Of a stretch of DNA of 64,000 bases, positions 27,049 through 38,219 are shown in pieces. Origin of the DNA: Warburgia ugandensis (lineage: Eukaryota > Streptophyta > Magnoliopsida > Canellales > Canellaceae); NCBI GenBank assembly GCA_035236585.1, contig CP141127.1, positions 76,117,495 to 76,181,494 on the forward strand. Direction: 5' to 3'. The notes under the pieces were generated by a model. That model worked only from the letters and a program-made list of their open reading frames with translations, had not been told where the DNA came from and searched no databases. How positions within the stretch are numbered: the first letter of the stretch is position 1; each line of letters starts with the position of its first letter. The position numbers were made by a program, and so were the translations under genes.

Positions 27049-30000
27049 ATAGAAAATTTCGTCATCGAAATTCTTTTCATGTCATTCCTTAATAATTTTT
27101 GAAACATCCCACATGATATCATCGTATGGTAGCATAAGACCCACATATAATATCATCCTTTTAGAACCAATGTCGATAAATAGTTTCATATCACGTTCTC
27201 CTTAGATAACGGCTCATACATATAAACCAATGTATGTTTCAGGCCATTCCGAATCCGATACTTGTATTGTAGTTAAAACACATAATAACCACACATATAA
27301 TGCCATTTGCATCAATCATACTCTCATCCAAGAGTTAATCATTTGTTTACATCTTTAGCATAGTTAAATCACCATGTCAACCAAATTGATGTGTCACGAC
27401 TCACATATAGTCAATTCCACATCAAGTCCATTCCAACATATACTACCTCATCATTAGGTCGTGTATATCTCTTTATCACACATATCATATTAACCCCTGA
27501 ACAGGTAAATACATGCCAATCAAATCTAGATCATATATAGTCATCCACAAGCAATCCATGACAACTAAATCAAAGCTTACTAGCTCAGCAGCAAGCAAGC
27601 ATATACCAGTCAAAATCAATGCATACCAACTCAACAATAGGCAATTATGTGCCAGTCACAATTAGCGTATTAGCTTAGTAATAGGCAAATCACATGCCAA
27701 TCAAAATCAGAGCATACTAGCTCAGTAACAGGTAGTCACATGCCAATCAAAATCAGAACATACTAGCTCAGTAACAAGCAACCACATACCAATCAACATC
27801 AGAGCATACCAGCTCAGTAACAGGCAACGACATGCCAATCAAAATCAGAGCATATTAGCTCAGTAATAGGCAACCACATGCCAATAATAATAATCATATA
27901 GCACAGTCATACTGTGAGTACCTAGAAGCCTGCCACCTAGAAGCTAGCCACCTAGAAGCCTGCCGGTGCCTCGCACACCCGCCCTCATTGGCTACTCACA
28001 AGTATAAACCAAAAATTTAAGCTGATTACACAAAAGAAAATTGCTCTCATACTCAACATACTTTATTGTCACACCTCTCACACGCATGAGAGATAAGGCT
28101 CATGTGTATAATATAAAACAGTATCCATGTCATTGCTATCCTGGAGAACTCAATCTTCCAGCAATAACTATTCACCAGACTAAGGAGACTATCAACCTTA
28201 GTCATTAGTTTAACTATTCCCAAATTATTACAGTCCTTATAACTGTATCTAAATAAATCAATGTACCTTGGTCAAGAGAATTCATCTTCTTTGACCATAA
28301 TTTCTACTCACATACATTTATAGTGAAAGATGAGTCCTTTAGATACTTAGAATATTACACAAGAAGTTCTTGTGTTTAGATACTTAGAATATTGCACAAG
28401 AACTTGTGCCCAGCAAGGTCGTGATATATAGAAAACATCATTCACTACAGAATCATAACTCATCCCAACAAACTTTTGAAATTCAGCCCATTATACCCAT
28501 ACATACTATCAGTGTACTAAATTCATCGATTTATATGATCCACAGCTTGTAGCAATCATAACGAGTTCTCATAATTGTCTCAAAGGCATTTCAGTTACAA
28601 TCATCAGCTATTGCTACTACTAACCAGACCTCAAATCAATATCCACCAATACTATGCATAATCCAAGACTGATCATACGGATCATTAATATACGATAAAG
28701 AATATCAATTCTCCACTATGGAGCTATCAAAAATCAACAATCCGCACTTAGCTATAAGAATCTGTCTTTCTCCTTACAAGGAGGGTTAGTGCATCCCATG
28801 AATACCCACTAGGTCTATTAGTCTCTAGTCGAACAACTACCTTAGTTGAAACCCTTTCCACTCACCCAAGGCCATCCTGTATGGCACTTTAGAAAATGCC
28901 ACTATATTTGATGTCAAATTGATATATATATATATCATAAATCTTCACACCCTCTATGTGCTAAATCTATAGTCATTTTCTGTCATTCACAATCATAAAC
29001 CCGAACTCGATACATCAGATGAGCACTATTTTGCCTTCAAGGCAAGGTTAACATGAATCTCAATGATGCCCTTCTTACTTAGGAGTGAGATCACTAGTTA
29101 TCTGATTTATCAAAAGTACCTTTCTTCTCACTGCAATCAATTATCCTCCAACGATGGAATTCATCCCCAGGGATAATATCATAATCTCTCAAATCGAGGA
29201 CAATAAAGTCAATATCTATCCTCTCACTCATCATCATTTTTCACCAGTACTCGTTAGAGGTACTTATAAGTTTCAATAACTTGCCAATCAGTGTCCTAAC
29301 TTCCAACCCAAGGATCTTTAAATACATATAAAGGCACATTTATCAGGGTGCCTACTACAAGTAATGGTAATGACGGTCAAAAGCATGACATGTACGTAAA
29401 TGTAAAGGTATCATGATGGATCATCATTACTAATGTGAGGCCATCTCTGCGCTGTCTTAAATGTCTGTCAATCTAACTCATTATCCACCGGGACAATCTG
29501 TAAAAGAATATCATAATCTCCACTACTAGAACACATTATGTCTCTCTTCCACATCCCAACATAGTTTAATCAAATGTAGCTGGCTCAATGGCCTCTGCCG
29601 TCATATCACTGAAAAGTCTCTTTCCTTTATTAGGCTAACTTGAACTACCCATGTTCGAGTTTCTACAATCAGTCTTGACCTAAAAGAATCCCTCATATAT
29701 ATATAGAGGTTCTGTCTACAACCTTGCAACCAGTATAGAATGCGACACAGTCATCTGATTCCTCAATACAGTTGTCAACATATGACAATCTATCCATGGT
29801 CTTCTTTTTCATGATGAAGGAATTAGGGCAAGTCTTCAACTGAGTATACTGGTTTTGTATCATTGAACCATCTCATTCTTCTCTTCAAGTGCCAACTCTC
29901 TTAGTTTACAAAATTACTAATTATCACAAGCCTTCCCACCGGCCTTCTAGATAACAGCCTCAGTGATAGAGGAACATATATTCTCAATTAACTGCCCTTA

Positions 30001-31094
30001 AAATCCTCGTACTTATATTTCAGTGTTGTCGCTTCCACTATTTCACTTCCTTGAACTAATGAATTATTTCATAGTCATATCAATCGAAATCATTTACAAC
30101 TCAATTTATTTCACACCCAAAGAAATTTACCTTTATAATCCTTTATTAGTCATCAGAAACCACACTATCATCTCTATCGGTGTTGGATGTAAATCAATCA
30201 TGTTCAATTTTGTCTCGCCTCATTCACTTCGTATGTTTTTCTTCCTAGTTGCTTTATTACAACATCATTCAAGAAGTATTCTCACCATTTGGTCATAAAT
30301 ATCCTATGGATAATATGCACTTCAAATTATAATTATGACCTCAAACAATTTGTAAGAATTCACCCACCAATGTCTGATATCATTACCACTAACGATTATC
30401 ATACCAAGGTTGTTACCTCCTTCAAGGGCTAGGTGTCTCCAATCATAATTGAAAACCCTCAGAACAATTTATAGGCATTCAATTTTCATTGATGACTCAC
30501 TTTCAACACCTCTTTATACACTAACTCACTAGTTTCCGTCTCAAAATCCGATATTTCATCTATAGGGCACTAAGATCCTATTTCATCAAATTCCAATGAT
30601 TTTCCCAATATTATAATTTATTCATCAATAAATCTGCTTCAAGTTTAAACTAACACTACACTACTCTCAAACCATTTCTGATCCTTCACCATTTTCATCC
30701 TACTATTTTCATTACAAAAATTGTTAGTCTTTTTCCAACAGTTACACGCACAATCCAAGTTAGAAACTTGGCTATCAAAAGCAATGCAATTGAATATATC
30801 TTCTATCATATATTAAAGTTCTCACTAAGAGAACTACCTTAAAATCTTAATTCTGATTCATGATTATAAGAATCATGTACTTCCCTGAAAAATGCACTTC
30901 CTTGTGCTCATACAAGTACTTAAAATTGCAATTTCTTTAAGAAAGTTTGCCAATCTCCATGGCATTATCTATTTCAAGATCATCGACATCGCTCACATGA
31001 CTTATCTCTATAACTCATATTTAGGAAATTGCCTCACCTCATGGATTGTATGTGACCTTTGAATTTGTTGGAGTGGTTGTGATGGAGTAGACCT
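27049..31094 (-). other. Interior of the family B element, no coding remnant seen
   Basis: About 4 kb with only short, unrelated open frames. I looked on the minus strand for a zinc knuckle, the DSG protease motif, YxDD reverse-transcriptase box, and integrase HHCC or NGGEF-like motifs. I found none convincing. The interior has a 46-bp tandem array near its 3' end (27598-27890). The rest is AT-rich with no other repeats of note, apart from a triple CACCTAGAAGC motif near 27920-27960. Confidence 0.6.
27598..27890. repeat. 46-bp tandem array, about 6-7 units
   Basis: ACATGCCAATCAAAATCAGA-type units start at 27692, 27738, 27784, 27830 and 27876 (exactly 46 bp apart), with degraded units before, near 27601 and 27647. 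Each carries TAGCTCAGTAACAGGCA. Divergence increases leftward. There are no spacers of varied sequence, so it is not a CRISPR array. The position near the polypurine tract is common for tandem arrays in plant LTR elements. Confidence 0.9.
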
Positions 31095-31096
31095 GG

Positions 31097-31108
31097 GCTC
31101 TGATACCA
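31097..31108 (-). other. Primer-binding site (initiator tRNA-Met)
   Basis: The minus strand reads TGGTATCAGAGC, three bases from the LTR end at 31112. This complements the 3' end of initiator tRNA-Met and fixes the element's orientation. Confidence 0.9.
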
Positions 31109-31111
31109 AAC

Positions 31112-33432
31112 TGTGACACCCCGATTTTTTATACACATTAGAATAATAATTTCCAAAAATAGTAATCGAGATCCCTGCTTTATAAAGAAACATTTCTAAA
31201 GTGACCAAAAATAAAAACTTAAACAAAAGCATTTCTTTCAAAGTCCGGGGAGTCATACAACTACAAAACTACGGATTTAATAGTGAAATGAAATACCATT
31301 TCCACTGAAAATCTGACAGAGTTTCCTCTGTAATTTGGACCATTGCACATGACCAATGCAATACAAAATCACCTGATAAACAAGGTATAATACATATCAT
31401 AAGGGAGACTCAGTCTCCACACCCATCCACAACCAAATGTTGTTTTCAATAAAATATACTCCAACAAAGGATAAGAAAATATAGTCACGATAAAACACCC
31501 AGGGTCCCTCCATACAGCCATCACATCCAACATAAATCCACATTCTGACATCTAGGTCACATTACATTTTTAATTAAAGTACAATCCATACTCAAAACCC
31601 AAAGTGAGGTCTTGAACAAACGTGGTCATCTTTGAACATCGTCTATGCTTCACTGGAAAGCTGCCATCACTTTTACCTGCTCTGTCAGCTCGTCAACCTG
31701 TTGTCACTCTCTGTATCTGAGGCATTGCAAATCAAAGCAATGCCTCAGCAAGCTATGCTTGTGTAGGTGATATACATTCAAAGTAAACTCAATAAAAATA
31801 AATCACATAGCGCAATGCATAAAGATCGTAAGATGATCAAACATATATATATATATATAAAGCCTTAAATCACGCGATGAAGGACATACCAAGTCCATGA
31901 AATAAATAAGATATCACCAACCATGATATCAGGACATGCACAATCCAAGAAAATCTAGAAACACATGACTGCATGTCAAAAGTATCAAACATCATACACA
32001 GTCAAGCTCTATGAGTGTCTCAAGTACACTCACAACAATGTGGGATCAACTCTTTGTACCATTCGCTTTCACCCTTTCAACCTCACGGGCACTCAGGCAC
32101 TCACGGGGTGAAAAATCGCATCCTACCATAGGATCAATAGTCTCAAATATCAAGTCAGAGTGACTCCCACATGTTAAGAAGACCAAAAATCAAGTGAATA
32201 TTATGAAAGATATCAAGAACAGTGCATGCAATAACCACCAGAAAGATAGTACACACATGAGAAGCTACATGCTGAAATCAATTTCATGCATATGGTAAGG
32301 CATAAATCACATGCCTCAAAAACTCAAATCACCAAATCACCATTTGAGAATCATGGAAAAATTGTGAATGAAATCACCTACCTCAGTATCGCACTATCCC
32401 AACAAATATGTAAACAATATCAAGGTATATGCCCAGATGTACCTGTCATGCCATAAATCATGTCATGGTTAATGAATATAACCAAAATCTAAAGCCTGAT
32501 CATCTATTGATCAGCTTGATCTAAATCATCTAATAGCATTTAGTAGTTTTGCTATTAAAAAGTTACTCTAAACTAGATTTTTATCTTAAATCTAGATCTT
32601 CCTTGTTGAGACAATCACAACGCCTCTTTCGGATAGTGATTTGGACCTCTGTAGCTCCTAAAATCAAGGTTTAAAAGACTAAAGGGTCAAAGAAGACCAA
32701 AATCTAGAAAATGGGCTCGCCGCACACGGCGCATGCCGTATGCATGCGCGCGCACTGTACGTGGAGGGCGCGTCTGTGGACGCGCTTGGCGTCAGAACCC
32801 GCGGGGGGTAGCGGGCGCGTCTGTAGATGTGCTCTACGTGTGGGGGGCGAAACAATGTGCGTGGCGTGCACGAGTCACACCACGTTTCTTGTGCGTGGTG
32901 TGCCCTTGTCGTGTCACGTGGCTCTCCCTCATTTGTGCGTTTCCTCCCGTTCCGGTCGCCATTGCCAGAGACGACGACCGAATTAGTTCGCCGTCCCTGG
33001 TGACCCCAGGTGCTCTGTTTTTTGTGATTTTTATACCTATGAGTCCAGTTTTTCATGTACATTCCATTTCCACCTTCCATTTTCACAAATCCCACCTAAA
33101 TCTATCCTTTTTTCATGATTTTTGTCTCATTTTCAAAAACTCCCATCATATTGTTTTTTGAGTTTTTTGGCTTTCCTAGCCGTCCGATCGCCACAAAATT
33201 TTATGGATTGGTTCCTTACATCATCATGCTCAAGATGAATGGTCCAGATTCTCATCTGATACTGTTACATTGACTTTTTCAAAGGGCAACAGTAACGCCT
33301 AATTTTATTTTTTTTACCGGATGATAAACTTGGAAATCAAATGTGCAGGAAAGAGTGGGGCAAGCTTACCTTGGTCTGGCTAGTCGGGAATGCTTGTCGC
33401 CGAAGAATTGTCGCCGATGGGTGGATATTACA
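31112..33432 (-). repeat. Right LTR (5' LTR of the minus-strand element)
   Basis: Starts TGTGACACCCC and ends GGATATTACA, paired with 24712-27035. It has an (AT)n run at 31843-31859 that is shorter than its partner's, and a GC-rich block at 32711-33005. The hairpin is at 31718-31747. As the 5' LTR of a right-to-left element it would hold the promoter; I did not identify a definite TATA box or start. Confidence 0.9.
31718..31747 (-). other. Conserved LTR hairpin (right LTR)
   Basis: TGAGGCATTGC (31718-31728) pairs with GCAATGCCTCA (31737-31747), identical to the left LTR copy, and is followed by GCAAGCTATGCTTG. Confidence 0.75.
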
Positions 33433-34584
33433 CTAGATGACTTCTTAATTAGAGTTTGAAGTTTATAGTCAAAATAAGGGCCTAGATTCAATATGGTCCT
33501 TGCAGATTGACGGGGACGATTAGCGGCCCACCTTTGCCTCGTTCCACCGATGATGGCCGGTGTATGCGGAGTGGTGACTGGGGATAGGCAAGACGTCCTG
33601 ATCAGGACCATCCCTAATCTACCATCATCTATGGGTCCCAGCTATTTTAAGATGGGATCTCAACCATTCATGCCAGAACCATCATCTCCAATGGATCAAT
33701 GGCCAGGAGATCCCTAAGAGGGCGGAGATTACAACTAGACTACATGGAATGAAAGGGAAACAGAGGAAGGCACCTACCTGGTGTGCTGGAGTGGAGAAAT
33801 CCACTTTAGAAGAAGAGAGAAGACCAAAAACCCTAGATGTGCCGGGTTTATATGTAGTTGGAGATTTCTCTGATAAAGTTGCCAAAGAAGAAGGAAGACC
33901 TTAGGGGAAACATATAATCCCCTCTTCTGAATAGTTTTAATGGTCCAAGATCACCGTTCACTGGCTGGATTGGCCAAAATAACTTGAAATTTTTTTCTGA
34001 GACTGTGTCAGTATCGGACTTGAGATTGATTTGAAATTTTCCAGTGATATCACCAGTAGATTACCAATATTCCCTGGGGCTTTTGTAAATCGAGATATCC
34101 CAAACAGATCCAATGATGAAGATGGGAATTAAATGACTGAAATGGAATGGCTAATTAGATTAAGGTTTCCTAAGTAGAACCCTAGTTCAAATGGGGATGA
34201 TGCATCGTTAGATGCACCCGACGTCTCCAATTGGTCTAGAGTGATTGGTGCGTACGTGGACGCTCCAATAGGGAAAATAAAAGAGGAGAATTAAGAGACA
34301 AATTGGGGGAGATAGGGAAGGAATTTGGATCTAATATTTTAGGGGAGTTTAGGGCACTTTGTAAGGGATTTTTGAAAAATTTTGGAGATTTTTCTAAGGT
34401 ATTTATAGGCAACTTTTGGATTTTTTTATGAATTTCCTATAATTATGGTGTTTTTACTTTTGTTTAAATTTAATGGGGAGTGAAGCTACCACTCCACCTC
34501 TGTCTCCACTACTAGATGGTATTGGTTTGACCATTGATGGCTGCTTCCAGAACGTTGGACCACTTTGTGGGCCCTACTTTAATT

Positions 34585-34860
34585 GGAAAATGACCATTTT
34601 GCCCTTTTATTCCCAAAAATGGAGAAAATTATTCATTATTTGTAGAAACTTGAAATTTAGTGTACTTAGAGTAATTTTGATTGGTTTTTTGAGTACATTG
34701 CAAATATTCATGTTTTAATTCTTGGTTATAAGTAAAATTATCATTTTGCCCTTTTGTTTAGAAAATTAGGGACTTTTCATTTTAACTCGAAATTGAATGT
34801 ACTTAATGTCATTTCGAACGGTTTTCCAAGTACATTCTAAATATTCATATTTTAAATTAT
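34585..34860. repeat. ~148-bp tandem duplication in the old LTR tail
   Basis: GACCATTTTGCCCTTTTATT near 34590 recurs as TATCATTTTGCCCTTTTGTT near 34739. Each is followed by a GTACTTA...GGTTTT...AGTACATT...AAATATTCAT series in the same order. Confidence 0.75.
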
Positions 34861-35074
34861 GGTCTAATCTCTTTAAAAAGAGAATTTCCAATAACCTAAT
34901 ATTCCAGCTCAAAAATTTTGAAAATCCAAACTTTATTATTTTCCCCAATAATTTACAAAAATATGGGATTAGTACATTAAGTTATCTTCTACTTATTCTC
35001 TTAACTTTTCTATTTATTTTTGTATTAATATGCTAAAGAAAAGGACATCTAAAATAAACTTTAACTATCTTGAA

Positions 35075-35075
35075 A

Positions 35076-35113
<38 letters not shown>

Positions 35114-35139
35114 TATGTATGTATGTATGTATGTATGTA

Positions 35140-35212
<73 letters not shown>

Positions 35213-35218
35213 GTGTGC
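35075..35218. repeat. Compound microsatellite (CT)(AT)(GTAT)(GT)
   Basis: CT run, then AT run, then GTAT tetranucleotides (about 35114-35146), then GT to about 35202, and a final interrupted GT stretch to 35218. Confidence 0.95.
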
Positions 35219-36162
35219 ACGAGTGAGCGTGAGGAATGATAAATCCAAGGGAAACTTGTGCTTAGATTAATCAAAGTGCTAAAGAATAAATTAATTACAA
35301 AACTTCATGCCCTTTAGATACTTTATCCTATTTTTTTGTTGTGGATTTTAACTTAAGAACAATGGGACAAACTATGAGTGTAATTTTCAACTTTAAAAAC
35401 CATGTGATAAATTACCCAATAGGCATGAAATTTGGTACTTAGCCTATCTAATCTATTCCTGACATGATGAACATCTTAGATCTACAAAAAAGGTGTGTTA
35501 TGGGTAAGTAAAGTTACATTTGGATTTATCATTCTTCACGACACACACATATCACTTCTTCTTTTCATTAGTCATTATAAATGGTAAGAAAATAAATTTT
35601 TATGATTATAAGTTTTAAATTTATTCATTTTATTGTTGAAGTAGTAGAACCTAGTAGGATAGTGCACATTTTTCAAAGAAACAAGACCCACTTGAATGCT
35701 AGAGAAATAAAACTTTTCACCTCTCAATCATTTTGCCACATGACACCTTTGTCATTTATCTTTATCCTCTTTATTTTTATTTTTTAAAGGTTTTTCTTTG
35801 TCATTCATAATTGAATAGCAATCACTAGAATATGTATCTAATATATATATATATATATATAATGTGTATTTATATCTCTTCTTATTTTCATTAATCATTT
35901 TAGATAGTAAGAAAATAACCTTTTATGATTAGAAGTTCTAAATTTATCCATTTCATTTTTTAAATAGTAGAACCCAATTGGTTAGTGCTTATTTTTCAAG
36001 AGTCCCACTTGACTATTAAAGAAATACAATTTTTACGTAACTATCAATCATTTTGCCACATGACACCTTTACAATTCATCCCTATCTTCTTCTTTTTTTT
36101 TGAATTTTTAAAGGTTTTTTCTCTAAGTCATAATTGCATACATCCTCTACCAGCAAATCATA

Positions 36163-36182
36163 GAGAATATATATACATATAT

Positions 36183-36214
<32 letters not shown>

Positions 36215-36220
36215 GTAAGT
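36163..36220. repeat. (AT)/(AC) compound microsatellite
   Basis: Alternating ATATAC, then an AC run and a further AT run, within a family D unit. Confidence 0.9.
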
Positions 36221-36361
36221 ATGTATGTGTACTAGAAAAGGAATACGTGATTCGCTTTCATGATTAAGCAAGTGGATAAGTGACTAAAGAAAAATGGACA
36301 GGTAAAAACATAGAATTACTACAAATGAAATTATAATAGATTATATTTAGGAGCCAAAATA

Positions 36362-36473
<112 letters not shown>

Positions 36474-36538
36474 CAAAGTGCATGAAAAAATAGGAGAAGA
36501 AAAAGCATAGTTAGTAAAAACTCAAGGAGTTATGATAA

Positions 36539-36540
<2 letters not shown>

Positions 36541-36573
<33 letters not shown>
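36541..36573. repeat. (AT)n microsatellite
   Basis: About 16 AT units. Confidence 0.95.
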
Positions 36574-36575
<2 letters not shown>

Positions 36576-37525
36576 CACAACATTTTACTTAGAGAAGTTT
36601 TAAAAATTGAATATATAACAAACTTTAGTAACAATATATACTTTAGGCTTACATCTACAAAAAAAATATTTACCAAAATAACAGATTTATTGCTTTAAAA
36701 ACCCTTCAAAGTAGGAGGGAGAATTTATGTATGCATTCACCCAACTCTTGATTACTTTTCCATATGATACTTTTTCCATATTTCTTTATCCTTTTTATTT
36801 TTAAATTTGTTCTCATCAATTCATAATTAAATACATCCTTAACTAACAATCAATAGAATCTCTCTCTCACTCTGTGTGTGTGTGTGTATCTAATTATCCT
36901 TATGTGATAATCTTACACTGTTAGTTGATTAAATGTGTCTATTTAAGAATTATTAGGTTCTAAATTTTCCTATTTATTCTTATATGGCTAAAGAATAAGA
37001 TTTGTACAACAAACTTTTTGCCCTTCCTGTATATTTATGTCTCTTCTTCATTTAATCAGTCATTGTGGATAATAAGGAAATTTATGACTAAAAGTTCTAA
37101 ATTTACTCATTATTTTTAAAGTAGTAGAATGCAATGATTAGGAATTATTCTTTCAAAGAAGTAGGTCCCACTTGAATGCTAAAGCAGTATAGTTGTTCAC
37201 CCAACTCTCAATTATATTGCCAATGGCACATTGCCATTATCATTATGCTCCTTTATTATTTTTAAAGGTTTGTCCTCTCTAATTCATAACTAAATACATC
37301 ATCAACTAGCAACACTAGAATTTCTCTCTCTACATATAAATATCCTTATATTATAATCTTATACTATTGGTTAAATAAGTGAATCCCTTTAAGAGTCATT
37401 AAGTTTTATTCTATTTTTCTCTAAACTTTCCTATTTATTATTATATATATTTGTTAAATGATAGGACTTCTAAAATAGAATCTAGCTATCCTAAAATCTC
37501 AATCTCAATCTCAATCTCTCTCCTC

Positions 37526-37609
37526 TATGTATGTATGTATGTATGTATGTATGTATGTATGTATGTATGTATGTATGTATGTATGTATGTATGTATGCAT
37601 GCATGCATG
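37526..37609. repeat. (TATG)n microsatellite
   Basis: About 17 TATG units followed by three GCAT units and a short GT run, directly after a (CAATCT)-like run. Confidence 0.95.
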
Positions 37610-38219
37610 TGTGTGTGTTGCATGTGTGTATGGTGGTGATATATATAACCCTTTTACTTATTTGAGTACCCTTATATCATCGGTTTGTGTGTGCCTATGT
37701 ATGCATGCATATTATACACATGTATATAGGTATATATTATGTCTTCTTCTTTTCATTAGTCATTATAGATAGTATGTAAATAACCTTTTATTTGGTCCTT
37801 ATTTTTTAAAGAAGCAGGTTTTACTTGAATTTGTGGTCTAATAAACAAGTGGATCTATTTATGAATCGCACATGGCAAATTACTAGTGTTTGTCTATATG
37901 TACACAAAATTACATGTGTGTACATATTCATGTAATATCATAGACATACATTCATGCACACAAATCCAAATCCAAATCCAAATCCAAACACAAACACACA
38001 CATATATTTGTTAACATCAAATTTTATTCCATTTAATATTTTTTGAGAGCCCACATTCCACTGGCACGTGAAAGATTGAATGCCCCACATTTGGGAAAAA
38101 GCACACTTTAAAATGATATTAAAATGGCTCAAAAATCCCTAAGATTTTCAAAGAAATATCCATATACTTTAGCATTATGAATTTTTTGTTATCAAATAAG
38201 ATTTATGTAATTAAATAAG

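Larger units (their letters stand above)
24712..33432 (-). mobile_element. Complete non-coding LTR retrotransposon, family B (LARD-like)
   Basis: Two direct LTRs (24712-27035 and 31112-33432, 2324 and 2321 bp) flank a 4.1 kb interior. The primer-binding site beside the right LTR reads TGGTATCAGAGC on the minus strand, complementary to initiator tRNA-Met. A purine-rich tract (AAGGTGGGTAGGA, minus strand) abuts the left LTR, so the element is transcribed right to left. Flanks CCAGA (24707-24711) and CTAGA (33433-33437) are a 4/5 target-site duplication. No gag, protease, integrase or reverse transcriptase could be read in the interior, so it was probably mobilised in trans. Long LTRs with GGGGTGTCACA ends are common in plant Ty3/Gypsy (Del/Tekay) elements; that placement is inference. 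Confidence 0.85.
21527..34977 (-). mobile_element. Old family B solo LTR (split by a nested element)
   Basis: The left part (21527-24711) and right part (33433-34977) together give about 4.7 kb once the nested element is removed. It begins TATGATGACC, like the 5195 copy (TATGATACC), and ends TTAGTACA. It is flanked by a perfect 5-bp duplication TTAAG (21522-21526 and 34978-34982). Internal landmarks match the family: TTGTATCTGAGATATTGT (21921), CAACAAGCTATGCTTGG, and a tail with repeated CCATTTTGCCCTTTT resembling CCAAAATGCCCTTCA at about 8888. There is no coding content. The family D repeat is continuous when the insertion is taken out. Confidence 0.78.

Noticed and set aside
27598-27890. 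Possible CRISPR-like array (regular 46-bp spacing)
   Set aside because: The whole unit repeats with no unique spacers, and it sits in a plant retrotransposon.
29760-29800. YVDN-like reading on the minus strand inside the family B interior, as a reverse-transcriptase box
   Set aside because: None of the neighbouring reverse-transcriptase motifs can be read on either side, so the four-residue match is chance-level.
31097-31108. tRNA-like sequence
   Set aside because: It is the 12-base primer-binding site complementary to initiator tRNA-Met; there is no cloverleaf around it.
37966-37990. Telomere-like hexamer run (AAATCC)
   Set aside because: The plant telomere repeat is TTTAGGG/CCCTAAA; this is a four-unit AAATCC run with no match.
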